From: Demequina silvatica
GTDB lineage: Bacteria; Actinomycetota; Actinomycetes; Actinomycetales; Demequinaceae
Length of the DNA stretch: 64,000 nucleotides
Direction: 5' to 3'
NCBI RefSeq assembly: GCF_000971215.1
Contig: NZ_BBMA01000002.1
Coordinates: forward strand, 1-64,000
In this document: positions 18,805-28,127 of the stretch, one piece after another
Layout of the letters: every line of letters begins with the position of its first letter
Position numbering within the stretch: position 1 is the first letter of the stretch
Program-made: the position numbers and the translations under genes
Notes under the pieces: model-generated
Told to the model about the DNA's origin: nothing
Database searches by the model: none
What the model saw: the letters and a program-made list of their open reading frames with translations, nothing else

Positions 18805-20094
18805 ATGCACATCACCGGCTGGACGGTCGCGCTGGCGGCGCTCGGGGTGATCCCGGCGGCGCTGACGGAGTCGCGCACCACGGCGTGGGCCTGGATCATC
18901 GGCGTGGGGGTCCTCGCGCTGCTGGACGTGTGGCTCGCGGCGCCGACCTCGTGGGTCGGGGTGCGCCGCGGCACGCCCGGCTCGGTGCGGCTCACGCAGT
19001 CGACGCACGCCACGCTGCTGGTCGCCAACGTGGGCAGGCGCCGGGTGCGCGGCGTGGTGCGCGACGCGTGGCAGCCGTCCGCCGGCGCCACCGGCGAGCG
19101 GCACGCCTTCGCGCTCCGGCCGGGCGAGTCCGAGACCTTCCGCACGTCCCTGCTCCCGACGCGCCGCGGCGACCGGCTCGCGGGGCCCGTCACCGTGCGC
19201 ACGGTGGGCCCGCTGCGGCTCGCGGGGCGCCAGCGGTCCTTCGAGGCGCCCGCGCGCCTGCGGGTGCTGCCGGAGTTCGCGTCCCGCCGCCACCTCCCGT
19301 CACGCCTGGTGCGGCTCAGGGAGATCGACGGCCGCACCGCGGTGCGCCTCAAGGGCGCGGGCTCGGAGTTCGACTCGCTGCGGGAGTACGTGGTGGGCGA
19401 CGACGTCCGCGCGATCGACTGGCGCGGCACCGCCCGCCGCGGCGAGGTGGTGGTCCGCACCTACCGTCCCGAGCGGGACCGGCGCGTGGTGATCGCGCTC
19501 GACAGCGCCCGCCTGTCCGCGGCACGCGTGGGCGAGGCTCCCCGGCTCGACGCCTCCATCGAGGCGGCGCTGCTGCTCGCGGCGCTCGCGTCGCACGCGG
19601 GCGACCGCGTGCAGGCCACCGCGTTCGACCGGACCGAGCAGGCGCGCGCGGCGTCCAGCGGCTCGCAGATGGTCGCGGCGCTCGCCGACGCCCTCGCGAC
19701 GGTCGAGCCGTCGCTGCTCGAGCCGGACTGGCCCGCGCTGGTGCGCCTGGTCGAGTCGCGCGTGTCGCAGCGGTCCCTGGTGGTGCTGCTCACCACTGTC
19801 GACACGTCCGCGATGGACTCGGGCCTCATCGAGGCCGTCGTGGCGCTGCAGCGCAAGCACCAGGTGCTGGTGGGATCCGTGGAGGACCCGGAGCTGGGCG
19901 AGATGATGGCCGGCCGTACCGACGCGGACGCGATCTACGACGCGGGCGCCGCGTCGCGCGCGATGCTCGAGCGCGAGGCGGTCGCGACGCGGCTGCGGCA
20001 GCTGGGCGCCGAGGTGGTGCTGGCCCTGCCCGACGACCTCGCGCCCGCGGTGTGCGACCGCTACCTCGCGCTCAAGGCGGCGGGGCGGCTCTAG
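18805..20094 (+). CDS. DUF58 domain-containing protein
   Basis: A 429-aa protein. Two membrane segments near the N terminus (about 5-35), then a beta-rich region, then the DUF58 signature FDSLREYVVGDDVRAIDWRG at about 190-210 followed by a von Willebrand factor A-like part (VVIALDSARL). DUF58 proteins pair with MoxR ATPases. The ATG begins two bases after the MoxR stop. It converges with the SpoIIM-like gene, ending 13 bases from it. Confidence 0.9.
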   Translation: MHITGWTVALAALGVIPAALTESRTTAWAWIIGVGVLALLDVWLAAPTSWVGVRRGTPGSVRLTQSTHATLLVANVGRRRVRGVVRDAWQPSAGATGERHAFALRPGESETFRTSLLPTRRGDRLAGPVTVRTVGPLRLAGRQRSFEAPARLRVLPEFASRRHLPSRLVRLREIDGRTAVRLKGAGSEFDSLREYVVGDDVRAIDWRGTARRGEVVVRTYRPERDRRVVIALDSARLSAARVGEAPRLDASIEAALLLAALASHAGDRVQATAFDRTEQARAASSGSQMVAALADALATVEPSLLEPDWPALVRLVESRVSQRSLVVLLTTVDTSAMDSGLIEAVVALQRKHQVLVGSVEDPELGEMMAGRTDADAIYDAGAASRAMLEREAVATRLRQLGAEVVLALPDDLAPAVCDRYLALKAAGRL

Positions 20095-20107
20095 GGGCGC
20101 CCGCGCG

Positions 20108-21103
20108 TCACCCCGCGAGCGCGACCTGATCGGTCGCGAAGTCCCCGGTGGAGTCCCCCGTGGCGCCCGCCCGCACGGCGGCGCGCCCGGCGATGAAGAT
20201 GTACGCCCAGAAGGCCGCGACGGCGACCACGCCGATCGCAACCTTGAGCCACCACGGCATCCCGGACCCGGTGACGTAGCCCTCGATGAGGCCGGACACG
20301 AAGAGCGCGACCACCAGCCCGAGCGCGACCGCGATCGCCCCGCGCCCCTCCTCGGCGAGCGCCCGCCCGCGCGGGCGCGGACCCGGGACCAGCATGGTCC
20401 AGAACAGCCGCAGCCCGGTGCCCGCGGCCACGAACACGGCCGACAGCTCGAGCAGCCCGTGCGGGGAGATGAGCTGGAAGAACACGTCGAGCGCGCCGGC
20501 CTCCGCCATCACCGCGCCCGACACCCCGAGCTGGAGAACCGTGTTGTACATGAGGTACAGCGGGAACACGCCCGTGATGCCCAGCGCGATGCACTGCGCC
20601 GCGAGCCACGCGTTGTTGGTCCACACCATCGCCCCGAAAGAGGTCGAGTCGTACTCGGTGTAGTAGCTCGCGAACTCCTCCTCGGCGATCGCGGCGCGCA
20701 CCTCGGGCGGCCCGATCAGCTCGAGCGCCTCCGGGTGCGTGAGCGTCCACCAGCCCGACAGGAACGCCAGCCCCACCACCGCCGCGGTCATGCCCACCGC
20801 CCACCAGCGCACGCGGTAGAGCGCCGCGGGCAGCGTCACGGCGAGGTAGCGGCGCGTGTCGCGGGTCGACACGGTGTGCGCACCCGTGAGCCACACGCGT
20901 GCGGACGCGAGCAGCACGGACAGCCGCGACACCACGGACGGCTCGGGCGCCGCGGACCGCACGGCCGCGAGGTCGCCGGCGGTGGCCTGGTAGAGGCGCG
21001 TGAGCTCGTCCGCCTCGGCGCCGGTGAGCCGTCGCGAGCGCGACAGCTCCTTGAGCCGCGCCCAACGCGCCTCGCGCACGGCGCCGAAGGAGTCGATGTC
21101 CAC
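20108..21103 (-). CDS. SpoIIM-like membrane protein (stage II sporulation protein M family)
   Basis: A 331-aa protein. A cytoplasmic helical N terminus (1-85; DEFT-like YQATAGDLAAVRS), then about six transmembrane segments up to residue 310. The family is named for a Bacillus engulfment protein but is widespread in non-spore-forming actinobacteria next to RDD and DUF58/MoxR genes, so sporulation is not implied. GTG start; divergent from the RDD gene with 41 bases between. Role in membrane or peptidoglycan remodelling is inference. Confidence 0.87.
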   Translation of the reverse strand: MDIDSFGAVREARWARLKELSRSRRLTGAEADELTRLYQATAGDLAAVRSAAPEPSVVSRLSVLLASARVWLTGAHTVSTRDTRRYLAVTLPAALYRVRWWAVGMTAAVVGLAFLSGWWTLTHPEALELIGPPEVRAAIAEEEFASYYTEYDSTSFGAMVWTNNAWLAAQCIALGITGVFPLYLMYNTVLQLGVSGAVMAEAGALDVFFQLISPHGLLELSAVFVAAGTGLRLFWTMLVPGPRPRGRALAEEGRGAIAVALGLVVALFVSGLIEGYVTGSGMPWWLKVAIGVVAVAAFWAYIFIAGRAAVRAGATGDSTGDFATDQVALAG

Positions 21104-21144
21104 GCCGCTACGATGCCACAGGAGGCCGCAGCCAGGGAGGACGC

Positions 21145-21966
21145 ATGACGGACGAGGACGAGATCCTCATCGGCGAAGGCGTGGTGCTCGACTCCGGCTC
21201 CGCCCCGCTGCCCCTGCGCATGCTGTCGGGGCTGATCGACCTGCTGGCGGTCTACGCCCTGCTGCTCGTGGGGCTCGGCGCTCTCGAGCGCGTCACGGGC
21301 GGACTCAACGACGCCTGGATCCGCTCCGTGCTGATCGTGTGGACGGTGGTCTGCCTGGTGCTGGTCCCGATGACCGTGGAGACCCTCTCCCGCGGCCGGT
21401 CCCCCGGCCGCTGGGCGGCCGGCCTGCGCATCGTCCGCGACGACGGCGGCCCGGTGAGCGTCCGCCACTCCGCGGCTCGCGCGCTGCTCGGCGTCCTCGA
21501 GATCTACGCGACCGCGGGGATGCTCGCCGTCACCGTCTCGGCGTTCGGCGCGCGCGGCAAGCGCATCGGCGACTACGTCGCGGGCACCTACGCGATGCGC
21601 ACCCGCGGCGCGAAGCGCGCGCTGCCCCGGATCGCGATGCCGGTGGGGCTGGCCGGCTGGGCGAGCACCGCCGACATCACGCGGCTGCCCGACGGCCTCG
21701 CGCTCACCGCGCGCATGTTCCTCGCGCGCGCGCCGCAGATGCACGCCCCGTCGCGCGTGCGGGTGGGGTCGCGCCTGTCCGAGCAGTTCGCGACTCACGT
21801 CTCCCCGCTGCCGCCGGCCGGCACGCACCCCGAGGCGTTCCTTGCCGCCGTGCTGGTCGCGCGCCGCGACCGGGAGCAGGTGGTGGAGGAGGCCAGGATG
21901 GTGCGCGCCGTCCACGACGGCGACGCGCTGCGCCGCCTGCCGTTCGGCATCCCCGACGCGGAATGA
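21145..21966 (+). CDS. RDD-family membrane protein
   Basis: A 273-aa protein. RDD domain at about 20-160 with transmembrane segments near 30-50, 60-80 and 115-135, and the family-like SRGRSPGRWAAGLRIVRDDGG motif split near 85-105; a cytoplasmic tail follows. RDD proteins are small membrane proteins of mostly unknown function, some implicated in Na+/H+ exchange. GGGAGG lies five bases before the ATG and a TACGAT -10 box at 21109-21114. A near-perfect dispersed-motif copy begins eight bases after the stop. Confidence 0.88.
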   Translation: MTDEDEILIGEGVVLDSGSAPLPLRMLSGLIDLLAVYALLLVGLGALERVTGGLNDAWIRSVLIVWTVVCLVLVPMTVETLSRGRSPGRWAAGLRIVRDDGGPVSVRHSAARALLGVLEIYATAGMLAVTVSAFGARGKRIGDYVAGTYAMRTRGAKRALPRIAMPVGLAGWASTADITRLPDGLALTARMFLARAPQMHAPSRVRVGSRLSEQFATHVSPLPPAGTHPEAFLAAVLVARRDREQVVEEARMVRAVHDGDALRRLPFGIPDAE

Positions 21967-21973
21967 CCCGCGA

Positions 21974-21993
21974 GGGGACGATGCGCGGGCCAG
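21974..21993 (+). repeat. Dispersed 20-bp motif, intergenic copy (19/20)
   Basis: GGGGACGATGCGCGGGCCAG, one base off consensus, between the RDD gene and ahcY. Flanking CCCGCG (21968-21973) can pair with CGCGGG inside the motif, giving a 6-bp stem. Confidence 0.65.
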
Positions 21994-22024
21994 GGGCCGC
22001 GCGCACCGCCCCGAGGGCCTGGCG

Positions 22025-23476
22025 TCAGTACCGGTAGTGCTCGGGCTTGAACGGGCCCTCGACGGACACGCCGATGTAGTCGGCCTGCGACTCGCTGAGC
22101 TCCGTGAGACGCACGCCGAGCGCGTCCAGGTGGAGGCGCGCGACCTTCTCGTCGAGCTCCTTGGGCAGCCGGTGGACGCCCAGCGGGTACGCGGCAAGGT
22201 TGATCCACAGCTCGATCTGCGCGATCACCTGGTTGGTGAAGGACGCGCTCATCACGAAGCTGGGGTGACCGGTCGCGTTGCCCAGGTTGAGCAGGCGCCC
22301 CTCGCTCAGCACGATGATGCTGTGGCCGTCGGGGAACACCCACTCGTCGACCTGCGGCTTGATGGGGGTGAGCTTCGCGCCCGAGCGTGAGAGGCCCGCC
22401 ATGTCGATCTCGTTGTCGAAGTGGCCCACGTTGCCCACGATGGCCTTGTCCTTCATCGCGGCCATGTGCTCGACGCGGATGATGTCCTTGTTGCCCGTGG
22501 TGGTGATGAAGAAGTCCGCGCGGTCCACGTAGTCCTCGACGCGCGCGACCTCGTAGCCGTCCATCGCGGCCTGCAGCGCGCAGATCGGGTCCACCTCGGA
22601 CACGACCACGCGGGCGCCCTGGCCGCGCAGCGCCTCCGCGGCGCCCTTGCCCACGTCGCCGTAGCCCGCGATGAACGCGACCTTGCCGCCCATGAGGACG
22701 TCGGTGGCGCGGTTGATGCCGTCGGGCAGCGAGTGGCGGATGCCGTACTTGTTGTCGAACTTCGACTTGGTCACCGAGTCGTTGACGTTGATCGCCGGGA
22801 ACAGCAGCTCGCCGCGGCGGTGCATGAGCTCGAGGCGGTGCACGCCGGTGGTGGTCTCCTCCGACACGCCGACGATCCCGGCGGCCATGCGCGTGAAGCG
22901 CGTGGGGTCCGTCGACATCGAGCGGCGGATCACGGCGCGCATGCCCTCGACCTCGGCGTTGTACTCGGGGTCCTCCTCCTCGAGCGGGGCGGGCACGGCG
23001 CCCAGCTTCTCGAGGCGGGCGCCCTCGTGCACCAGCAGCGTGGCGTCGCCGCCGTCGTCGAGGATGATCGTGGGGCCGTCGTGGCCCTCCCACGTGAGGA
23101 TGCGGTCCGTGTACTGCCAGTACTCGGGGATGGTCTCGCCCTTGATCGCGAACACGGGCACACCGGCGGGCGCGGAGTACGTGCCGCCGCCGATCACGAT
23201 CGCGGCGGCCGCCTCGTCCTGCGTGGAGAAGATGTTGCACGAGGCCCAGCGCACGTCCGCACCCAGCGCCGTCAGGGTCTCGATGAGGACCGCGGTCTGC
23301 ACGGTCATGTGGAGCGAGCCCGCGATGCGCGCGCCCTTGAGCGGCTGCGCGGCGCCGAACTCCTCGCGCAGCGCCATGAGGCCCGGCATCTCCTGCTCGG
23401 CCAGCCGGATCTGGTTCCGGCCGGCCTCCGCCAGCGCCAGGTCCGCGACGACGTGCTCGATCATGAGGTCCTCCAA
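22025..23476 (-). CDS. ahcY: Adenosylhomocysteinase
   Basis: A 483-aa S-adenosylhomocysteine hydrolase, splitting S-adenosylhomocysteine to homocysteine and adenosine in the methyl cycle. NAD-binding motif [18 protein letters not shown] lies near residues 260-280; the conserved C-terminal ending FKPEHYRY is intact, as are [14 protein letters not shown] near 205 and the substrate-side [15 protein letters not shown] near 55. Length fits the actinobacterial/eukaryotic-like form with the extra internal insert. GGAGG sits five bases before the ATG. A short GCCCCG/CGGGGC hairpin lies in the leader; I could not match it to a known SAH riboswitch. Confidence 0.97.
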   Translation of the reverse strand: MEDLMIEHVVADLALAEAGRNQIRLAEQEMPGLMALREEFGAAQPLKGARIAGSLHMTVQTAVLIETLTALGADVRWASCNIFSTQDEAAAAIVIGGGTYSAPAGVPVFAIKGETIPEYWQYTDRILTWEGHDGPTIILDDGGDATLLVHEGARLEKLGAVPAPLEEEDPEYNAEVEGMRAVIRRSMSTDPTRFTRMAAGIVGVSEETTTGVHRLELMHRRGELLFPAINVNDSVTKSKFDNKYGIRHSLPDGINRATDVLMGGKVAFIAGYGDVGKGAAEALRGQGARVVVSEVDPICALQAAMDGYEVARVEDYVDRADFFITTTGNKDIIRVEHMAAMKDKAIVGNVGHFDNEIDMAGLSRSGAKLTPIKPQVDEWVFPDGHSIIVLSEGRLLNLGNATGHPSFVMSASFTNQVIAQIELWINLAAYPLGVHRLPKELDEKVARLHLDALGVRLTELSESQADYIGVSVEGPFKPEHYRY

Positions 23477-23526
23477 GGTTCGCCCCGACGGGGCACGGTC
23501 GTCATTTCTACCATCGTCGCGGATGG

Positions 23527-23546
23527 CGGGACGATGCGCGGGCCGG
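23527..23546 (+). repeat. Dispersed 20-bp motif, intergenic copy (19/20)
   Basis: CGGGACGATGCGCGGGCCGG fills the space between ahcY and the CDF gene stop. CATCGTC at 23512-23518 is an inverted repeat of GACGATG inside the motif. Confidence 0.65.
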
Positions 23547-23547
23547 G

Positions 23548-24489
23548 TCAGGCGCCGGGCGCGGGCTCCGCGGCGGGTTCCGCGTGGCGGACGTCGGGCT
23601 CGATGAAGATGAGGTGCACGTTCGGCACCGCGGCGCGGATGCGCGCCTCGGCATCGTCGGTGCGTGCACCGATGGTCGCGAGCGACTCGCCCGGCTGCGC
23701 ACCCACCTTCGCGGTCACGAGGATGTCCTCGGGACCGATGTGCACCGTGCGCAGGTGGATGATGTCGGGGTAGCCGGCGTCGTGGAGCGCCGTGGTGATC
23801 TTCTCGATGTCCTCCGGCACGGCCGACTCGCCCAGCAGCATCTCGCGCGTCTCGCGCGCGACGACGATCGCGATGGTGACCAGCAGGACGCCGATCATCG
23901 CGGTGCCGAACGCGTCCCAGCGCCCGTCACCGGTGATCAGGGTCATCGAGACGCCGAAGAGCGCGAACGCGAGGCCGATGAGCGCGCCCAGGTCCTCCAT
24001 GAGGATGACGGGCAGCTCGGGCGAGCGGTGACGCCGGACGAACTTGGGCCACGACATGCCGCCGCGCACGTGGTTCGACTCGCGGACCGCGACGCGCAGC
24101 GACATCGACTCGATGACGATCGCGACGATGAGCACCGTGGGCGGGACCCAGTGCCATGAGGTGATGCCCTCGGGGTGCTGCCACTTGTGCCACGCCTCGT
24201 ACAGCGCGAAGCATCCGCCGAGCGTGAACAGCACGACCGCGACGAGGAACGCGTAGTAGTAGCGGTAGCGGGCGTAGCCGAACGGGTGCTCGGGGGTCGC
24301 CTCCTGGCGCGACTTCTTCGCGCCCACCAGCAGCAGCACCTGGTTGCCCGAGTCGGCCACGGAGTGGATCGCCTCCGCGAGCATCGACGACGAGCCCGTG
24401 AGGGCGTAGGCCCCGAACTTGGTCAGGCCGATCGCGAGGTTGGCGCTCAGCGCCGCCACCACCGCCTTGGTTCCGCCCTCGGTCGACAT
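23548..24489 (-). CDS. Cation diffusion facilitator family transporter
   Basis: A 313-aa CDF transporter with about six transmembrane helices (residues 10-215) and a C-terminal cytoplasmic domain (about 225-300). The ion-site region in helix 2 reads [14 protein letters not shown] rather than the HxxxD pair of zinc-type members, so specificity is uncertain. Helix 5 region carries [19 protein letters not shown] proteins export divalent cations in exchange for protons. It starts one base from the manB stop and probably shares its transcript. Confidence 0.88.
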   Translation of the reverse strand: MSTEGGTKAVVAALSANLAIGLTKFGAYALTGSSSMLAEAIHSVADSGNQVLLLVGAKKSRQEATPEHPFGYARYRYYYAFLVAVVLFTLGGCFALYEAWHKWQHPEGITSWHWVPPTVLIVAIVIESMSLRVAVRESNHVRGGMSWPKFVRRHRSPELPVILMEDLGALIGLAFALFGVSMTLITGDGRWDAFGTAMIGVLLVTIAIVVARETREMLLGESAVPEDIEKITTALHDAGYPDIIHLRTVHIGPEDILVTAKVGAQPGESLATIGARTDDAEARIRAAVPNVHLIFIEPDVRHAEPAAEPAPGA

Positions 24490-24490
24490 G

Positions 24491-25924
24491 TCAGCCCTCT
24501 CGGATCACAGCGAGCACGCTGTCACGCATCCGCTCCATGAGCTCCTGGCCGTCGGCCTCGGAGTTGAGCCGCAGCAGCGGCTCGGTGTTGGACGGGCGCA
24601 CGTTGAACCACCAGCGCTCGCCCTCGCCCGGCGCGGGCCAGTGCTCCACCGTGAGGCCGTCGAACTCGTCGGAGTAGACGTCCTCGGTGACGAACGCCGC
24701 CTTCACACGCGCGAGCGCGTCCGGCACGGAATCGACGCGCGAGTTGATCTCGCCCGACGCCACGTACGGCTCGTGCGCCTCGATGAGCGAGGACAGCGGG
24801 CCGTCCTGCTGGCCGAGCGCGGCGAGGACGTGCATGGCGGCGAGCATGCCCGAGTCCGCGTAGAAGAAGTCACGGAAGTAGAAGTGCGCGCTGTGCTCGC
24901 CGCCGAACACGGCGTTGAGGCGCGCCATCTCCGCCTTGATGAAGCTGTGGCCCACGCGGGAGCGGACCGGCGTGGCACCCGCGGCGGCGAGCTGCTCGCG
25001 CACCGCGCGAGAGGAGATGAGGTTGTGGATGACGGTCGGCGACGCCTCGGGGTCCGCCGCGAGCTCGCGTGCCGTCTCGCGCAGGCCCACCAGGCAGGTG
25101 ATCGCGGACGGGGTGACCACCTCGCCGCGCTCGTCGATCACGAAGCAGCGGTCCGCGTCGCCGTCGAAGGCGAGTCCGATGTCCGCGCCGTGCGCCTTGA
25201 CGGCGGCCTGCAGGTCGCGCAGGTTCTCCGTCTCGAGCGGGTTGGCCTCGTGGTTCGGGAACGTGCCGTCGAGCTCGAAGTACAGCGGGATGATCTCGAG
25301 CGGCAGCTCGCTCAGCCCCGCGGCCGTGCCGAGCACCGCTGGCACCGTGTAGCCGCCCATGGCGTTGGCCGCGTCCACCACGACCTTGAGCGGCCGGATG
25401 CCGTCGAGCGGCACCAGGGACCGCAGGAACGCGCCGTACTCGCCCACCATGTCGCGTGTGCTCTCCGTGCCGCGCGTCGCGGCGACGGCGGGCGGCTCGA
25501 CCAGGTAGCGGGCGGCCAGCTCGCGGACGTCGGCGAGGCCGGAGTTGTCGCCCACCGCGCGGGCGCGGCTGCGGCACAGCTTCATGCCGTTGTAGGCCGC
25601 GGGGTTGTGGCTCGCGGTGATCATCACGCCGGGGATGTCGAGCGCGCCGGACGCGTGATAGAGGCCGTCGGTCGAGCACAGCCCGATGCGGACCACGTCG
25701 ACGCCGAGCGAGGTCAGGCCAGCGGTCACGGCGTCCGCGAGCCACGGGCCGGAGTCGCGCATGTCGTGGCCGATCGCGACGGTGCTCTCGCCCTCGGGCA
25801 GCACGATCGCGTCCGCGAACGCCGCGCCGATCGCGGTGGCGACCTCCGCGGTCAGCGTCTCGCCCACGATCCCGCGGACGTCGTACGACTTGATGAGCTG
25901 GGACAGGTCCGGTGCGTCAGTCAC
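24491..25924 (-). CDS. manB: Phosphomannomutase/phosphoglucomutase
   Basis: A 477-aa alpha-D-phosphohexomutase. Active-site serine loop ITASHNPAAYNGMKL is at about residues 102-116, metal-binding DGDADRC at about 254-260 and C-terminal phosphate-binding SNTEPLLRLN at about 440. It interconverts mannose-6-P and mannose-1-P (or glucose equivalents), feeding GDP-mannose for glycans and wall polymers. It sits with DUF3499, DUF5719, GT2 and whiB2 genes, the same neighbourhood as mycobacterial manB (Rv3264c). Substrate preference is not decidable from sequence. Confidence 0.93.
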   Translation of the reverse strand: MTDAPDLSQLIKSYDVRGIVGETLTAEVATAIGAAFADAIVLPEGESTVAIGHDMRDSGPWLADAVTAGLTSLGVDVVRIGLCSTDGLYHASGALDIPGVMITASHNPAAYNGMKLCRSRARAVGDNSGLADVRELAARYLVEPPAVAATRGTESTRDMVGEYGAFLRSLVPLDGIRPLKVVVDAANAMGGYTVPAVLGTAAGLSELPLEIIPLYFELDGTFPNHEANPLETENLRDLQAAVKAHGADIGLAFDGDADRCFVIDERGEVVTPSAITCLVGLRETARELAADPEASPTVIHNLISSRAVREQLAAAGATPVRSRVGHSFIKAEMARLNAVFGGEHSAHFYFRDFFYADSGMLAAMHVLAALGQQDGPLSSLIEAHEPYVASGEINSRVDSVPDALARVKAAFVTEDVYSDEFDGLTVEHWPAPGEGERWWFNVRPSNTEPLLRLNSEADGQELMERMRDSVLAVIREG

Positions 25925-25958
25925 GCGGTCAGACTAGCGGCACCGCGTGGCGCCCGTC

Positions 25959-26318
25959 TCAGGCGTCGTTGGAGATGACGCGCAGGTGGCCGCGGCGCGG
26001 CTCCGAGGCGACGGGAGCGGGCGGCACGAAGGTCGCGGCGGGACGCGGGCGGCCCGCCTCGCGGACGGCGCGCGCGAGCGCCTCCAGGTCGTCTGTGGAC
26101 GGCTCGGGCTCGACGAACTCGGTCTGGATGTGGACCACGTTCCAGCCGCGGGGGGCGGTGAAGCGGTCCGCGTGGTGCGCGCACAGGTCGTAGCTGTGCG
26201 GCTCCGCGGTCGCGGACAGCCCGCCTACCACCACGGTGGAGTCCGCGTACACGTAGGTCAGCGTCGCGGCGGCGGGGCGCGCGCACGACGATCGCGAGCA
26301 CTGGCGGGTGGAGATCAC
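25959..26318 (-). CDS. DUF3499 family protein
   Basis: A 119-aa protein with four conserved Cys/His positions suited to a zinc site: CSRSSC near the N terminus and CAHHADRF near residue 46. The pattern TLTYVYADSTVVVGGL ... YDLCAHHADRFTAPRGWNVV is the DUF3499 signature. Function unknown; the family is actinobacterial and sits between manB and a zincin-like gene. The GTG at 26318 places the conserved CSR motif near the start; the open frame continues upstream without a better site. Confidence 0.85.
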   Translation of the reverse strand: MISTRQCSRSSCARPAAATLTYVYADSTVVVGGLSATAEPHSYDLCAHHADRFTAPRGWNVVHIQTEFVEPEPSTDDLEALARAVREAGRPRPAATFVPPAPVASEPRRGHLRVISNDA

Positions 26319-26377
26319 GTCAGCGACGGTACCCCCGGGCGGGCGGGCGGCGACGCTGCCACGCCGTCCGCGCGCGG

Positions 26378-26383
26378 TAGCCT
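26378..26383 (+). promoter_or_regulatory. Candidate -10 box of a leaderless metallopeptidase-family gene
   Basis: TAGCCT is followed by six bases and the ATG at 26390. No ribosome-binding site precedes the ATG. Same layout as upstream of hisN. Confidence 0.45.
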
Positions 26384-26389
26384 CGCCGT

Positions 26390-26791
26390 ATGTCCCGGCG
26401 CGATCGTCACGGCCGCGGTCTCCGCAGGCCGCTCCTGCCCTTCGGCGCACCCGGCCACCGCACGCGGGCGGAGCGCTTCGACGACCTGGTGGCGGACGCG
26501 GTCGACCGTCTCGAGCCGCGCTGGGGCGGCGAGTGGGGGCGCATCGAGTTCGGCACGGAGGACGTGCCGCCGTCGGACCCGACGCCGTGGGAGGAGGGCG
26601 TCCCGCTCGGTCGGCTCTTCCCCGCGGACCTCGGCCAGCCCACGCGGGTGGTGCTGTACCGGCGCACGCTCGAGCAGCGGGCCGATCCGGCCGACCTGCC
26701 GGGCCTGGTGCGCGACGTGGTGGCGGAGCACGTCGCCCACGTGGTCGGGCGGTCCCCCGACGAGGTCGACCCCGAGTACGGCTCCGGCTGA
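26390..26791 (+). CDS. Zincin-like metallopeptidase-family protein lacking HExxH
   Basis: A 133-aa protein of the minimal zincin-like (PF06262-type) family: FDDLVADAVDRLEP near 28-41, a central PTRVVLYRRTLEQRA near 86-100 and a final helix. Active members carry HExxH in that helix; here the segment reads VVAEHVAHVVG, so one His pair survives but the catalytic Glu is displaced. I therefore call it metallopeptidase family, probably not active as such. Position next to DUF3499 matches the mycobacterial order. Basic N-terminal tail of about 25 residues. Confidence 0.75.
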   Translation: MSRRDRHGRGLRRPLLPFGAPGHRTRAERFDDLVADAVDRLEPRWGGEWGRIEFGTEDVPPSDPTPWEEGVPLGRLFPADLGQPTRVVLYRRTLEQRADPADLPGLVRDVVAEHVAHVVGRSPDEVDPEYGSG

Positions 26792-26807
26792 GCCGCTCAG
26801 GAACGGG

Positions 26808-28127
26808 TCAGGAGCCGGGACCGACGTAGGGCCGCTGGCCCACGGTCACCGGCGTGGACACCACGTCCGTGCGGCGCGGCACGAGCGCGGCCACGAAGCC
26901 CGGGTCGTCGGCGAGCGCGAGGCTCCACGTGAACCCCGCGCCGCCGGTGAGGACCTCGCCCGCGGGCACGGCCAGCTCGAGGGTGGCGGTCGATCGCGCG
27001 GCGAGCGTCGCGGACGCGACCACCTCGCCTGCGGCGTCGGTGAGCGAGAACTCCCCGGCGGAGTCCGCATGGACCGTCAGGGCCGTGACGTGGTCCGTCG
27101 CCATGACGCTGCGCGGCATGCCGTCCGAGACGTCCTGCGCGGGCAGCCAGACCAGGTCGCTCGCGACCGCGTCCGCGGGGCCGTCGACCACCTCGCGCGG
27201 CACGGTGCGCATCGCGGCGGCCACCACGGGCGCGTCCGCGCGGATCTCGACCGCGCCGGACGCGATCGCGGGTACCTCGACCTCCGTCACCACGCCCGGG
27301 TCGAGCTCGAGGCCGGACACGCCGCCCCAGGCCACCAGGCCCCCGTCGCCCGCGAGCGCGAGGTCCACGGAGGCGCCCTCGGGCGCGAGCAGGCGCAGCG
27401 TGGTGGTGGCGCCCTCCGGTGCCCCGATGCCGGGGATCACCAGCCGCGTCGCCGGCTGGGCGCCGCGGCCCACCCAGTCGGTGCCGGCGGGCTGGAAGCC
27501 GTCGAGCCGGGAGTCCTGAAGGTGGGCGACCACGCCCGCGCCGGTCGCGACCACGCGCACCGCGAGCGCGGGGACCTCCGCGACCACGGCCTCGAGCAGC
27601 AGGTCCTGCTGGCCGCCGGGAGCGATGGACACCACGGCGTGCTCCTCGAGCTCGCCGAGCCCGCTGTAGAGCGTGACGGTCGCCTCGGTGGAGGCGTCCG
27701 AGGGGTTGGTGAGCACCAGGCGCGCGCTCGCGCCCAGGGCGGTCGAGCCGCCCACGAGCCACTGGTCGCGCGCGGGGTCGAGGCACGTGGCGGCGGACAG
27801 GCCCGCGACGTCGCCGGTGCCGATGCGCTCGACGGACGCACCCGCGTCACCGGTCGCGAGGAAACCCGCCCCGGCGGGGCTGCCGCCGTCGCCGAGCTCC
27901 TGGTAGGTCCGGTCGTCGGAGCCGGAACCGAGGTCCGGGTCGCCCGAGTCGATGTCGCCCACCGGGATGTCGACCGGTCCCGGGCACGCGACGGGCTGCA
28001 CGGCGGGGGTGACCTGGCCGTCGAAGGCGGGCGCGACCGCCGGCTCCTCGACCGCGAGGCGGCCCGACGCGACCACGGCGAGCACCGCGACCGTCGCGGC
28101 GCCCAGCACCGTCAGCCGCCGGATCAT
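26808..28127 (-). CDS. DUF5719 family secreted or membrane-anchored protein
   Basis: A 439-aa protein with an N-terminal hydrophobic helix (LTVLGAATVAVLAVVASG, about 5-22) that acts as signal or anchor. The remainder is beta-rich extracellular sequence rich in Val, Ala and Thr, as in DUF5719. No catalytic motif is visible. The ATG overlaps the TGA of the GT2 gene (ATGA), so the two are coupled and DUF5719 is likely an accessory of the glycosyltransferase. Function unknown. Confidence 0.85.
   Translation of the reverse strand: MIRRLTVLGAATVAVLAVVASGRLAVEEPAVAPAFDGQVTPAVQPVACPGPVDIPVGDIDSGDPDLGSGSDDRTYQELGDGGSPAGAGFLATGDAGASVERIGTGDVAGLSAATCLDPARDQWLVGGSTALGASARLVLTNPSDASTEATVTLYSGLGELEEHAVVSIAPGGQQDLLLEAVVAEVPALAVRVVATGAGVVAHLQDSRLDGFQPAGTDWVGRGAQPATRLVIPGIGAPEGATTTLRLLAPEGASVDLALAGDGGLVAWGGVSGLELDPGVVTEVEVPAIASGAVEIRADAPVVAAAMRTVPREVVDGPADAVASDLVWLPAQDVSDGMPRSVMATDHVTALTVHADSAGEFSLTDAAGEVVASATLAARSTATLELAVPAGEVLTGGAGFTWSLALADDPGFVAALVPRRTDVVSTPVTVGQRPYVGPGS

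Noticed and set aside
20108..21103. Sporulation locus because of the SpoIIM-like gene
   Set aside because: The family is common in non-sporulating actinobacteria, and no other sporulation genes are present.
23477..23526. SAH riboswitch upstream of ahcY
   Set aside because: The leader is short and only a small GCCCCG/CGGGGC hairpin is seen; the known consensus is not apparent.
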